From: Torreya grandis
Lineage: Eukaryota > Streptophyta > Pinopsida > Cupressales > Taxaceae
DNA: 64,000 nt
Direction of reading: 5' to 3'
Assembly (NCBI GenBank): GCA_037957365.1
Contig: JARHVA010002684.1
Location: 1,550,001 to 1,614,000 of the forward strand
This document shows, one piece after another, positions 11,515 to 22,367 of this stretch (position 1 is its first letter; each line of letters begins with the position of its first letter). Made by a program: the position numbers and the translations under genes. Under the pieces are notes generated by a model. The model was given only the letters and a program-made list of their open reading frames with translations. It ran no database searches and was not told the origin of the DNA.

Positions 11515-12189
11515 CTAAGCTAGATGCTCACAAAGTCCTTTGCCTCTAACCAGCTTTGTGATTTTAATTTCTACATCATATTCCATTACTTTGGTTATCC
11601 AACCAGCCCTCTTCTCGTTTATGTCTTTGTTCAGAAGAAATTCTTTGATGCTTTGATGAGCAACCATTAGACGTGTTTTATTATTAGACAACAAGTGCCT
11701 AAATTTCTTCAGAGATCTTATAACTGAAAGGACATGTTTTTCAACAAAAGAGTACCTTGTCTCATACTCCTGCAAGCCTTGGCTGTAGAAAGCTATTGGC
11801 TGCTCCAAATCTTCATGATTTTGCTGCATAAGAATGCCTGAAATGGTGTCCACATTAGCATACGTATACAGAATGAAGTCTTTCAAAAAATCTGGATTTA
11901 AAAGCGTAGGAGCACTTATAGCTTTCTTAACATTTTCAAACCCTGTTATTCCTTCCTTGGATCCGCTGAAGTTCTGATTCTTTAACATGGCTGTAAGTGG
12001 TTTAGCTACAGTAGCAAAATCTGAAATGTATCTCCTTATAAAATTGATCTTTCCAATGAAACTTTGCAAAGCCTTTTTGCTTTTAGGCAAGGAGAGTGCA
12101 AGAATGGATTGAATCCTTTCAGAATCTATGTTTAAACCATGCTTTGAAATGACATTTCCAAGAAGCTTACCTTCATGAACTGAAAACAC
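11515..12189 (-). pseudogene. Element A RT connection and ordinary RNase H domain (decayed)
   Basis: This frame carries the thumb/connection of the reverse transcriptase (KSKKALQSFIGKINFIRRYI) and then the gypsy-type RNase H (IAFYSQGLQEYETRYS, followed by RSLKKFRHLL). RNase H removes the RNA strand of the hybrid during reverse transcription. The first catalytic acid is lost: the usual TDAS appears as TYAN in FILYTYANVDT. It is in the same frame as the integrase start but shifted one base from the RT frame, with the shift near 12180. Confidence 0.92.
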
Positions 12190-13021
12190 ACTTTTTGGGA
12201 TTTAGAGATATCCCAAATTGCCTACACCTTTCAAAAACTTGTAGGTGAACCATGTGATGCTCTGCATCTTTCGAAAATACTGTTATATGATCCAAATAGA
12301 CAAGTACAACCCTGTTAAGAAGGCCTTGGAAGGCCATATCCATGGCTCTCTGAAAGGTTGCTCCAGCATTGGACAAACCGAATGGCATCTTTCTATATGC
12401 AAATGTTCCCCACTTAGTTGTGAACGCTTTCTTGAATTGGTCCTCTTCTTTGACTAAAATCTGATTTTAACCACTATACCCATCCAACGAGGAAAACCTT
12501 TCTAATCCTACAAGCTGTAAAATTTGTTCCATTGATGGCAATGGATAGTGGTCTTTAAGCGAAACCTTGTTTAAATCACAAAAATGGGCACACAAACGAA
12601 TATCACGATTCTTTTTCCGTATTGGACCGAGGTTTGCCACTCAAGTTGAGTGCTTGATTGGAAATATGATAGCCGATTCTATGAGCTTGTGAAGCTCAAC
12701 TTTCATCAAAGGCTCAAGCTTTGGATTGATTGGCCTTTGTCTTTGTCTTACTGGTTTAGTTTCGTCTTCTAACTCAATAGTGTGTTGAGCCAAATTTGAG
12801 TCAAAACCTTTGAGATCACTATACTGCCATGCAAATATATCAGCAAAATTTGTGCATAATTCAATGAAAGCTTTCTTTTGTGGAGTGCATACCTTGCCCA
12901 ATTTCAAAATCTTACCAGTTGCAATCTCTACATTGGCATAGTGCTCTTCCTTTGTTGACAAGGATGGCTTCTCTTTCCTTAGCTCATCATCTTCACTGAA
13001 AATATTTTCAAGAGTGACCAA
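12173..13021 (-). pseudogene. Element A reverse transcriptase (decayed)
   Basis: The conserved order is clear: the lead-in VRQRQRPINPKLEPLMK, the region around HFCDLNKVSLKDHYPLP, SSLDGYSG, then MPFGLSNAGATFQRAMD and the polymerase box. The box reads VYLDHITVFSK where YLDD is expected, so the second catalytic Asp has become His. Stops interrupt at about 12641 (a Trp codon in relatives) and at 12467-12469 (expected Tyr). The frame is the same as that of the upstream RNase H and protease, so these were once one polyprotein. Confidence 0.94.
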
Positions 13022-13882
13022 TCCCTTGGGTAGCTTATTAGTTTTTAGTTGTACAATTTGATCACCATACTGTTGTAAGCATTTTGACTAATTTTTTGAA
13101 GAAAACTCAGCGTTTTCTTGCAAAAATCTCACAATTTGATTGTCATTTTCAAACACCTGCCAATTTTCTTGGTTATCCGGGATAGAAGGCCTTACAACTA
13201 TCTTTATATGTGACTGATTAATATCACTTTTTACATCAGCTGGGATATCAAATTGTGCCCCAACAGCAGCCAACCTATCAACATGTTTATTCTTATCTCT
13301 TGGTATTCACTGAATATTAAAAGCCGAAAAATCTTTAAGTAGATCCCATACTCTGTGTCTATAAGATTTGAGCAACATATTCTTGCATATATTCAAGCCT
13401 CTTACTTAGTGAACTACATGTTCACTATCTCCAAACACTCGTAAACAATTTACTTTCATCTTCCTAGCCCACTACAAACCGTGAACTAGTGCTTCATATT
13501 CAACAACGTTGTTTGAACAGCCAAACTGAAATTTAATAGAGGAGAAATACTTTTGTTTTGTAGGAGAAATTAACATCATATCAGCTCTGGTTCCATGCTT
13601 ATTTCTTGATCCATCAAAGTATAATTGCCACAAGCCTTCATTAGATTTGTCCTCTTTGACCATGGCTAGAATTGGTGCATCGTTCTCATGAAGACAATAC
13701 ACACCAAGACCTTCTTCAATCAGCTTGTAGGGATCATGCTCATGCAAGGTGGAAGCCCACTCATCTAGAAACAAATTTGAAACTCCATCCAATGGTGAGT
13801 CCTTTTCCACATCACTAGTTTGTAGTATTTCATCTGAGATGATACAATTTAGATTGACCACACTTGGCGTATAAGGCTCCAT
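13022..13882 (-). pseudogene. Element A extra RNase H, archaeal/plant type, upstream of RT (decayed)
   Basis: The stretch LYFDGSRNKHGTRADMMLIS, then NNVVEYEALVHGL, then VFGDSEHV, then NKHVDRLAAVGAQFDIP gives the four acids of a type I RNase H (Asp, Glu, Asp, Asp) in the order and spacing of the archaeal/plant-like RNase H found in Tat-type Ty3/gypsy elements. It is followed by a tail with NWQVFENDNQI. At least three in-frame stops lie between about 13300 and 13475. It shares one reading frame with the protease (14500) and RT (13021), so its place between them is original and not a later insertion. Tat elements are generally described with this domain after RT-RNase H. Confidence 0.85.
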
Positions 13883-13903
13883 GTGAAAACGTGCAATAGG
13901 TTC

Positions 13904-14806
13904 TTAATAAATTGTTACCTTTGTGCCATATTTGGTCCTAAACAACAAGTAGGTCCAATCAGCTGATAAATATCCCCCAATCTTTGAGGTGAAATCTCTT
14001 AAAAGACACATAGCGAAATAAGGAGGCAGGTCCACCACTACGTCCTGTTGAATAGTCATATTAGGACAGGGATGTAATGTCAATTTCAAATCTTTGATAA
14101 TGCCTATCGTTTTTGCCAATGAGCCATTCAACTGTAGTACCCCTTTAGCATTTGGCTCATAAACAAGGCCGAGCTTGTCTGCAATCTGTTTGGGCATCAC
14201 CGTACTGCTAGTTCCACTATCCACCATACAATTATGGACTAAAGTATCACCCATTATCAAAGAAAGATATAAAGGGGGAGTTTTCTTTGTTTTTATCTCA
14301 ATTTTGTCCACCTTTGATATCTTATCTCCTTGCTGTGTCTGTTGCTTAGTTGGCTGATCCAAATTTGTCAAGACAACACCTTCTTTATCAACTGATTTTG
14401 GAGACAATTCAAGCGTTGAAAGTTCTTGAATGAGTTTATCCTTTTGGCCTGGAATTGAAAGAGAATCCCACATGCTAATGCTGATGTTAAACTTCTTCAT
14501 TTGATCTACAATACTGAACTAAGATGGACTAATCTTTGATTGTGCCTTTTGTGGTACTTGCTGCTCACGAATTAGAGGTATTTGTTGCACTTTACTAACC
14601 TCTACATTCTGATTTTTTTGAACTGTGGGGGCAACAAGCTGCTCTTTGGTACCTTGAGCAATAATACTAGGAGCACTTGAAGTATTTGCTACTGCTTGGG
14701 CTTCCTCAACAGCTCTTTTTTTAGTTTTTTGATAGGTTATAACTGCAATCTGACCATTTGAAACGTTAGTTTTAACATCCTGAGTAAAAGCGACATGATC
14801 ATCTAC
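13904..14806 (-). pseudogene. Element A aspartic protease region (decayed)
   Basis: A Gln/Lys-rich linker, read in the same frame from about 14806 and broken by one stop near 14519, leads into a retropepsin-like domain. Its active-site motif is MVDSGTSSTVMPK, with the hydrophobic flank LYLSLIMGDTLVHNC before it and LKLTLHPCPNM after. This enzyme would cut the gag-pol polyprotein. The motif Asp-Ser-Gly-Thr is intact. The frame is continuous with the C-terminal gag piece (14837-15388) and with the RNase H/RT part. Confidence 0.88.
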
Positions 14807-14836
14807 CTATCAATTTACATTAATAGTATCAGGCTG

Positions 14837-16152
14837 TCATTGAGTTGCTCCTTGTGATGCCAAACCTGTATCTTGATATTGACTCCCTTGAAAAGAGAAC
14901 TCTTGTGTCATCTGTGGCATGGTGCTGTTTGGTGATACCAAGTTCTGGTTTTGAACATCATTGAGATTTGAGGGCTGCCAAACTGAATCTTGCACCAAAT
15001 TGTTTTGAGGTGGGGTTGGAATGATGGCTTTTGAAGTGGAAGGAGCATTTGGATCAAGAGCAACATATGGCTTAGCTGGAGTTATGGCTCCTTGTGCTTG
15101 ATAGGGTGGTCTATTTTCTCTAAAACCCTGAGAAGGAGACTTTTGATCTTTGAAGGGTTGATAGTTATGATTTTGTTGTTGATAAGGCCTATTTGACTGA
15201 AATTGCTGCCTTTTGAGCTGTACTATTTCATTTCCAAAAGATTGTAACAAAATTTTCAACTCTCCTATCTCACTAGATTGACTAGTAGGGGCTGCAATAA
15301 GAAGTTGAGGTGCTAGAATTGGAGCCAAGGATGAAATTTGAGGAACTTGAAGGGCTGATACATAACTTATCTCTGGAAATATGGGCATTGGAGTCTTGGA
15401 GAAAGCTTACCTGCTTGAATCAGAGTATTTTCTGCCCTTATTGCAACTTCATAAGCATCTGGCAAAGTAGTACCACCCATTGACTGTATCATCACACTAA
15501 TGTCAGAATTGAGAGCTTTCAAAAAATATAGAAATGCATATTCAGGTGATGGCTTAATCAGAATCGGTATCTTGTGCCATGTCTTCTGGAATCCGAGATT
15601 AAAATCAGACATGAACTGATGAGGAGCTCTCTGTATGGCAGTTAATTGCTCAACTAAAGATAAGTGATCAGATTTGTCCTCAAATTGTTTGACCAAGGCA
15701 GCACCCAACTCATCCTAGGTGGAAACGGATCTAAGTGGGAGGGTTCTATACCACTGTAATGCTTTTCCTTTGAAAGAAACAGCTAGTAATCTGATAGCAA
15801 CATTATCCTCAACAACATTATGAACTGAACAAAGATTAGCCACATCTTGGATATGCTCAATAAGGGTTGTTTGATTTTTTCCTGAGAAGAATAGAATGCT
15901 TTTGAGGGCAGATACATGAATATCATCTAATTGTGCTAGATTTAGTGGACTTCCCCTATTGAATGGAGCAAACACTTGATTTCTAACGGCCATCTGAATG
16001 GTGGGGATTGCAGTGTCTAGAACAATAGGATGAGGGAGAGGTAAATACTCCTTTTGAGGATATGGATTTGCCCTCCTAGGCCTTGCTCTTTTATAAGTTA
16101 CAAATTCAAAAGGAATACCTTTGCTTGCTGATCTTGTGGTAACCTTTGACAT
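14837..16152 (-). pseudogene. Element A gag (decayed)
   Basis: The start Met at 16152 begins MSKVTTRSASKGIPF, about 106 bp inside the primer site. The middle holds the Ty3/gypsy gag core: ALKSILFFSGKNQTTLIEHI, then VSFKGKALQWYRTLP, then HQFMSDFNLGFQKTWHKI. The C-terminal third is Gln/Pro/Asn-rich (RPYQQQNHNYQPF), with no zinc knuckle seen. Gag forms the virus-like particle. A Trp codon has become TAG at about 15712, and a frameshift near 15388-15400 separates the core from the C-terminal part. Confidence 0.9.
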
Positions 16153-16248
16153 GAACGGATTGCCTGAATGATGCTATGAACTCTGCAACTGGATGTAAAT
16201 GAATATCTTCCACTGCTACGAAAACTCTATATAAAGAACTCTTTTCGT

Positions 16249-16267
16249 GGTCCCACCGGGCATGCCA
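16249..16267 (-). other. Element A primer-binding site
   Basis: Five bases inside the 5' LTR the minus strand reads TGGCATGCCCGGTGGGACC. It begins with TGG as expected for pairing with a tRNA CCA end. I cannot name the tRNA. Element B has the same type of site (23578-23597) with a few changes. Confidence 0.7.
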
Positions 16268-16272
16268 AAAAC

Positions 16273-19027
16273 TGTTGTCAACCTGGAGCTGCGCCCTGAA
16301 TTGGAGATGTGCATGAAATGTCTAGTCCTCTATCCGGTTGAAATAGTGGGATCTTTTCACGAGGGTGGGTGTCTCAATGGTGAGAAGAACCTCTAGAGAA
16401 GGCTGGTTCCTGTAAGATGTATCAATGAGGATCTCTACTCTATGCTGCGGACTATCGTGGAAAAGGGAGAATGAAACTTTAAGGGGAAATCCTACTTAAT
16501 AACGGTGATACACCAAAAGATTGATCCACTCTACTTCGAACCTTGAACACTGAACAAACAAGGGAAAAGGAAGACCTTCGATTTCAATCGACCACTATGC
16601 ATAGGTATTTTGTGAGAAGGTTCGATCCAATGACCTAAACATGAGGGAAAATTATGGAGAGAGGTATGATACAAGACACTTTGCAGCCACTTAACATCCA
16701 CTTATAGCTTCAGCAAAAGACATAAAGAACACTTAACATGCGCTACATAATACGGTAAGCTAGCAACTAGGTACGAATCAGAATTTGGGAAGGGAGAGAA
16801 ATCTACCACATGCAAATTGCCGAATGAATATACACTATGTCAACACTTGAAATCTGAAAGTACAGTCTTTAGATCGATCGAAGAGGTTACACAACTCAAC
16901 AATGGCAGAGTCTAGTCTTGCCAAGAGAGGGATAAAAAAATCTAAGGCTGAAAGCCAACTTATAGAAAATTACAAAAGCCAAAGATAGGCGTTGAAAAAA
17001 AAGAAGAGGATCAACTTAGATTAACTCTAGGCTGACTTTGCCTTTCAATAAAAATATGTTTTCCCTTTGTCTTTGCATGAAGCTCCCTGCGCTAGAGGAA
17101 GTGGACTTGTCTTTGTTTATTGAAATGCCCACCTCTCTTTGCATGGAAATCTATGCCAATGTCAATTTTAGCTTCTTCGTGAGTTGCTAGAACATTTGAA
17201 AGTATGGGATGATAATATCATGCATGAAATTCAACGCCAATGTCAATTTTAGAACTCCGACTTGATCCGTTGGAAGCTGAGTTGGAATGTTTGATAAGCT
17301 GAGTTGGAGCATTTGAATGGCTGAGTTGGACGAAGAGAAACGCTGAGTTAGACGAAGAGATTATTCTCCTTTGCATTGAAAACTCCTAGTAGATGTGGCG
17401 TTTAACAATTAGTCAATTCTAAATTTGGAACGGTCAACTCGACGTCCGAATTTGGAACTCCGGTTGAGCTGTTGGAACGTTACGAGCTTGAGACGGACGA
17501 AAGTGCTTGAATGGAAAACCATCTTGTTGAGTCTGAGATAAATTCAAGTTCAATTTATTTCCTAGCTATCTATTTTCTATTTCTGTTTCTGTGCATGCGT
17601 TGCTCTTGGGTTTATTCCCACGGACTTATCTTTGGTCTTGGATTTTTCTTCGAATATTTTGTTAGTCCACTTTCCCGCGGACAATTTGTTTTGCTTTATT
17701 TCCCTTCGGATATCTCCTTCGTCTTTTCTGTTTGCAACTTTTTCGAAACTTTGGATTTCCTTCGAAATTTATGCTTTTGGTCTATCTCCTTCGGATCTTT
17801 TGTTCTTGACTGCATTTGCCTCGGGTTTATTTCCTCGGCCATGTCTTCGGACTTTCCTATTATGCCTTTCTCGTGAATTTCCTTCAGGCAAATTGCCTGA
17901 AGGAATTGACCCTTGTTATTTCCCTCAGGGTTCTGTCCATGCACTTTTCCGCGGCAACTTTTCCAAAGGAATCCTTCAGACTTATGGCTCCTCACCTTTC
18001 CTTCGGCCTTTATTTCTTCTCTGCCTCGGGCTTATCTCCCTGTGTGGTCTTCTGAAGGAATTCCTTCGGATTTTTGTCCTGACCCTGTCACTTTCCTGCA
18101 TACTTTTGTCTTTTTCGATTTTTTCTACAGACTTTTTTGCTTTGCGGGCTTAATTTCCCTTAGCTTTTTTCCGAAATAATCCTTCGGGCAAAAAGTCAGA
18201 AGGAATTCCTTTAGAGTTTTTGTCCGAAGGAATTCTTTCCTTTGTTTTCTCTTTTGCCTTGTTGGCTTTATTCCACGGGTTTTTTCTTCCTTGTATTTTC
18301 TCCAAATTTCTTCGGACTTTTTGTCCGAAGGAATTCCTTCGGAGAAAAGTCCGAAGGAATTTTCTTTCTCTTCTTTGGCACGGCAGAATGTCCTTCAGAA
18401 AGATTTCAAATGTTCTGTCACCGACCAAGTGCCCTCAGCAAGGGCTCGTGTCCTTCCTCTTTGCCCTATGGGAAAGTTGGAATGGTCCTGTCACCGACCA
18501 AGTGCCCTCCGCAAGGGCTTCTGTCCTTCATCTGTGCCCTTTTTCGGAAAAATTGTAGGGCACCCGGGCTTTTTCTAGGGCACCCAGGGTTTTTGCTGGT
18601 GTTCTTATTCCTTTGACCATTTTGGATTTTCTGACTTTTCTCTCGGATTTCTTCAGACTTTTGTCCGAAGGAATTACTCCTTGACCTCTTTGTTTTTGGC
18701 GGACTTTTCTCTTTTGAATTCTCCAAAGTATTCCTTCGGGCCTTTTTTCGAAGGATATCTTCCCCTTTGTTTGTAACTTCCTTTGCTGTAGGCTCTTTCT
18801 TTTCTAATTTCCTTTGCTATAGGCTCTTTCCTTTGTAATTTCCTTTGCTGTAGATGGCCCCTTGGGTCGTTGTAAATATGCGTTTAGGCTTGATTGAACT
18901 TTGCAAAAAACCTTTTCCTTTTCATTATTTAGTACCCAAAACTGATTCACAAGACAAACTGACACATAAGACCATCTTCCGAATAGTAAGGTTGACAATT
19001 TTGCCCTGTGGGGCAAAAATGTCAACA
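16273..19027 (-). repeat. Element A, 5' LTR (2755 bp)
   Basis: Starts TGTTGTCAACCTGG and ends AATGTCAACA. It matches the 3' LTR at 7066-9907 with substitutions and indels. Compared with that copy it lacks the 23-bp duplication, and it has an extra GGGCACCC-type duplication near 18558-18590. It contains the same palindrome cluster and 73-bp duplication. Confidence 0.95.
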
Positions 19028-19032
19028 GGAGG
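19028..19032. repeat. Target-site duplication of element A, right copy
   Basis: GGAGG directly after the CAACA end of A, identical to 7061-7065. Confidence 0.95.
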
Positions 19033-19221
19033 ACAATTGTCCACTTCTACATTGACCAACAAACTATATATGCACTTAGAATGACCTGTGAGACTACCAA
19101 AATACTGCATGAAGGTGAGAGAACTTAGACAGAGGCAAGGAAAACATACATTCACTTAACCACATCAATGAACTCATAAGACACACTTCAACTCAGTTTG
19201 CATAGTGAAGGAATTCAGTCT

Positions 19222-19227
19222 TTTATT
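19222..19227 (-). terminator. Polyadenylation signal in 3' LTR of B
   Basis: Minus-strand AATAAA (plus-strand TTTATT), about 85-95 bp downstream of the LTR TATA box and also present in the other LTR. This fits a short R region. Confidence 0.55.
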
Positions 19228-19308
19228 GCATCAAAGAGGTGTTACAGTACAAATCTTGGTATAGCCTAGGCAAGCCAAAGTGAGGGATCCATTTCAAGGC
19301 TTATAAGC

Positions 19309-19320
19309 CTATATTTATAG
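19309..19320 (-). promoter_or_regulatory. TATA box in 3' LTR of B
   Basis: The minus strand reads CTATAAATATAG, a strong TATA box, identical at the matching place in the 5' LTR. Confidence 0.7.
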
Positions 19321-20710
19321 CAGAAGGGATGAAAGAGATGGGGATCAATGCGTAGAAGGATGGAGAAGGGAGCATAATGACCAAGATTTTCAAACATTCG
19401 GCCTTGATTTAGTTAGAAAGGATCATCACGCTAAGACTACTTCTGGAAAACAGCCATAACAACCGTATCAGTTCCTTTCAATTTGTTTCTGCCTTGCATG
19501 ATGCTCCTTACAGTTACAATGGCAAGATCAAGTCATTTGAAAGGTGAATCCCGACATCGAAGCAATTACAACAGTTGGATCAATCTGTTAAGATCTTGTT
19601 CCGGCGTGGATTGCTCCCTACTGGTTCATCTTTGGCATGCAAGAGTGGAGAAAAGGGTCACAATCATGCTGCTAGCTTTGTCGATGAACCCGTTGAAACC
19701 GACATGTCTGCCTCCGTGGCCTTTCTTTGAGACATTTGCTCTGGTTCGATCTCGATTGCAATTGTTCTTTATGAAGTCCCTGGCTTTCAACTTTTAATCT
19801 TGACCGTCGATCTTGATCTGCTTGGTGAACATGTGTCGTTGATCTTTGTTTCGCTTAATCGACTTTTAATCTTGATCGGCAATCAGCTTGCTTGCGCACC
19901 GTTGGATCTGCCTTCTCAGCTTACATGCACATTGTTGACTTTTTTTCGTATGAATGAACACGAGCCATAGATCTTCTGCGAGTCTAATGCGGTTGAGACA
20001 CTTGTCATCTGCGCATTTGTCTTCAAGATTTGTTGACGATTTGACTCATCGTTCGCCATTAGATGTGCTTTGTACGATGGATTGTGCTCTGTCAATCTAC
20101 TTGGGCCCACTAGCTTTGTTAGTCGTTGCACACCGTTAGATCTCTGTTTAGGTACATGAGATCTTGCCACTTGTCCGCTTCATGCTTATTTGACCTTTTG
20201 ACTTGATGCTTACCGTTGATCTTGGGTGCACGATCAAATGTGCTCCATTAGATCCTTGGGACCCACTGACACCGCCAAGGTGTCGCTCGTCGTTGGATCT
20301 AGATTTGAGCTCCCACGATCTTGACACTTGTCAACTGCACATTCAATCTGTGAACATTTGAATCTAAATGGCTATTTGACGCAGCTTTAACTTGACGTCT
20401 TTGTGCATGTTTCACTCTGCAAGTCTAACTTTGAAGCTCTATATCTTGAGATAGCAAGTTCATCAAGATATGAAATTTGATTTAGGCATGAAAATTATCA
20501 TGTCCATGTATTTCTTTTACTTTGGTCGACCTCCCAAGTGCCCTTATTAAATGCACAATCAAGACGATCCATTCATTTCTACATGACAACCTGTGACGGT
20601 TTGGTCCTTCAAAGCTTGTACATGTCATATGATCATTCACTCAAACAGGAACTCTACTCATCTATTCAATCCAGGGAAAAGCTTGGTATGTGGGCCAAAA
20701 TTTGCCAACA

Positions 20711-21354
20711 TTTTTGGTGATTCATAGGGAAGCATGCCTGCTATGCTTGAGAACCCAGACCATTTGTCTTGACTAGTCCATTGGACATGGAGTCTCTGCT
20801 TTGGTTTAGCACATTGATTTGAGGCTAAAACTGGCTGCCAACCTCTTGATAACTCCTCTTGAAACAACAAAGGAAAAAAGAAAGAAAAGGAAGTGCCTAA
20901 GGCACTTATTGAAGGGAAACAACAGAACATAAGGGAAACTAAACTAAACAAATCAAGGACCCACTAACCTAAGAAAACATGGAAAACAAGGCAAAAGGGA
21001 AGCAGACTACTGCTTGTGCTAATCACTTATTGAAACAAAGCAAACCTAGAACAACTAACTTACAATGACAAGCTTCCCTCCAGAGTCAAATGGAAAGCTA
21101 TTTGGTGCACCTTGGAACTTTGAAGCATGCTTGTCTTCTCTTGACAGCTTTCTTCTTCAGCTAAAAGCAATTGGATGCTCACGTCTTCTTGGGGAAGCAA
21201 TTGGTTTCTCTACTGTCAATTTCAGGGGCATGAATTGTAGACATGGGTCCAAGACCCAATCATATTCCTTCCAAAGTTGTGGAATTTGCAAGAACAACTT
21301 CAATTCTTCATTCATGAATTGCTGATCATGAACATATTGGGCAGCTTGGTGTGT
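20711..21354 (-). other. Element B, 3' untranslated internal region
   Basis: No conserved domain. The first 40 bp next to the LTR (TTTTTGGTGATTCATAGGGA, then AGCATGCCTGCTATGC) resemble the matching place in A (TTTTATGGCGATTCTGCTAG, then GAAGCATGCCGGCTATGC from 9908). This shared 3' end would hold the polypurine/plus-strand priming site, although it is not strikingly purine-rich. Confidence 0.6.
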
Positions 21355-22246
21355 CTACTTTGACATATCTGCAAGGCTGATCTCTAAGGGAGATGGATCT
21401 GATCTTGGGACTTCTTGAGGCCATTTGAGCTCATTCTTAGCTTCCAAGAGTAGAGAGATGTTTGAAGTTGAAGAGAAAAGTTGATAACCACATTTGAGAA
21501 GTTCAAACATGTCATCTTCTAAGAGAACAACTGCTTTTTGCTTGATTACTTTCGTCAGCCTGCAATGGACCACATTCAAGTAAAGAATATCCTGAATGAA
21601 AGATATCAAACAAATCTAAAGATTTGTTCTTACGAAGCTGCAGTTCAATTGGAGCTTTTTCAAACTGAATGTCAGAAGCAAGCATAACAATTTCTTGACC
21701 GCAATCATGACGCTGCAATTCTTCTTTTGATATCTCAGATTGGTTGATCAAAATTGCTTCATCTTTAACATCAAGCTGATGACTGAGCATACTCTCAAAG
21801 TTAGCTAGTTCTTCATGATGAATGGCAGCTCTTGAGTCATCAAAGAATTCATGGGAAACCCCTTCAATTTGTACAATTGGAGTGTCTTCCTCTTGAACGT
21901 CAACAACCTCCTCTTTATGTACTTGTCCTTGCAATTGCATCTCGGCCTCTACCTCAACTTTCTCTTGCACTTGTTCCATTTTTGCATTGCTATGGAAGAC
22001 TGAAACATGTTTGCCCTTGCCAAGAGGTGTCCCAATCATGATTTCTTCTTCTTGGTCACTCAAATCATCTTCATTTTCTGTCTTCTTAGTTGCATCTTCT
22101 TGATTTGCCTCACAAAGGAGAGGCTCTTTCTCAAAGAGTGGCATAGTAGACCCTTGAAGATATTCAGTAAGATGAGAAGGGTCCAAGGAAGTTACCATAG
22201 ATACCTGATTTTGCTCACGGCGCTGCTCTTCTTGGATCACCTTCAC
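21355..22246 (-). pseudogene. Element B acidic Glu/Gln-rich ORF (unknown)
   Basis: A 244-codon frame (21512-22246) starting MKVIQEEQRREQNQVSM is rich in Glu, Asp and Gln (DDLSDQEEEIMIGTPLGKGK, later EVEAEMQLQGQVHKEEVVDV). A second frame (21355-21609) overlaps its end and is offset, probably because of one indel. I recognise no family. It lies where pol would be in a full element but shows no RT, RNase H or integrase motif. It could be the C-terminal part of the gag-like protein. Confidence 0.5.
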
Positions 22247-22367
22247 CTCCTTTCTCTATTGCTTTGCTCCTTGAATGGCTCTCCATGAAGGAAAGGCTCT
22301 GGGCTTTTAAGGGAAAGGAGTGGAGGCTAAATGATTCCTGCTTTGATCTTGACTTCAGCATCTTGGC

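Larger units (their letters stand above)
7066..19027 (-). mobile_element. Element A: nearly complete Ty3/gypsy LTR retrotransposon, Tat-like
   Basis: An 11,962-bp element with two LTRs (7066-9907 and 16273-19027), TG/CA ends and a perfect 5-bp target duplication (GGAGG). It is transcribed from the minus strand, so the right LTR is the 5' LTR. The internal region encodes one ancestral gag-pol frame from 16152 down to about 10193, now broken by frameshifts and stops. Domain order is gag, protease, archaeal/plant-type RNase H, reverse transcriptase, ordinary RNase H, integrase with a GPY-type tail. An extra RNase H points to the Tat side of Ty3/gypsy. It is nested in the 3' LTR of element B, so it is younger than B. 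It is inactive: key RT and RNase H acids are replaced. Confidence 0.96.
19033..20710 (-). repeat. Element B, 3' LTR, second part
   Basis: The continuation of the LTR after the insertion of A. It matches 23991-25680 closely (ACAATTGTCCACTTCTACATTGACC against GCAGTTGTCCACTTCCACAGTGACC) and ends GTGGGCCAAAATTTGCCAACA. From about 19790 to 20300 it carries many variants of GTTGATCTTG and CCGTTGGATCT, giving a loose internal repeat. Confidence 0.93.
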
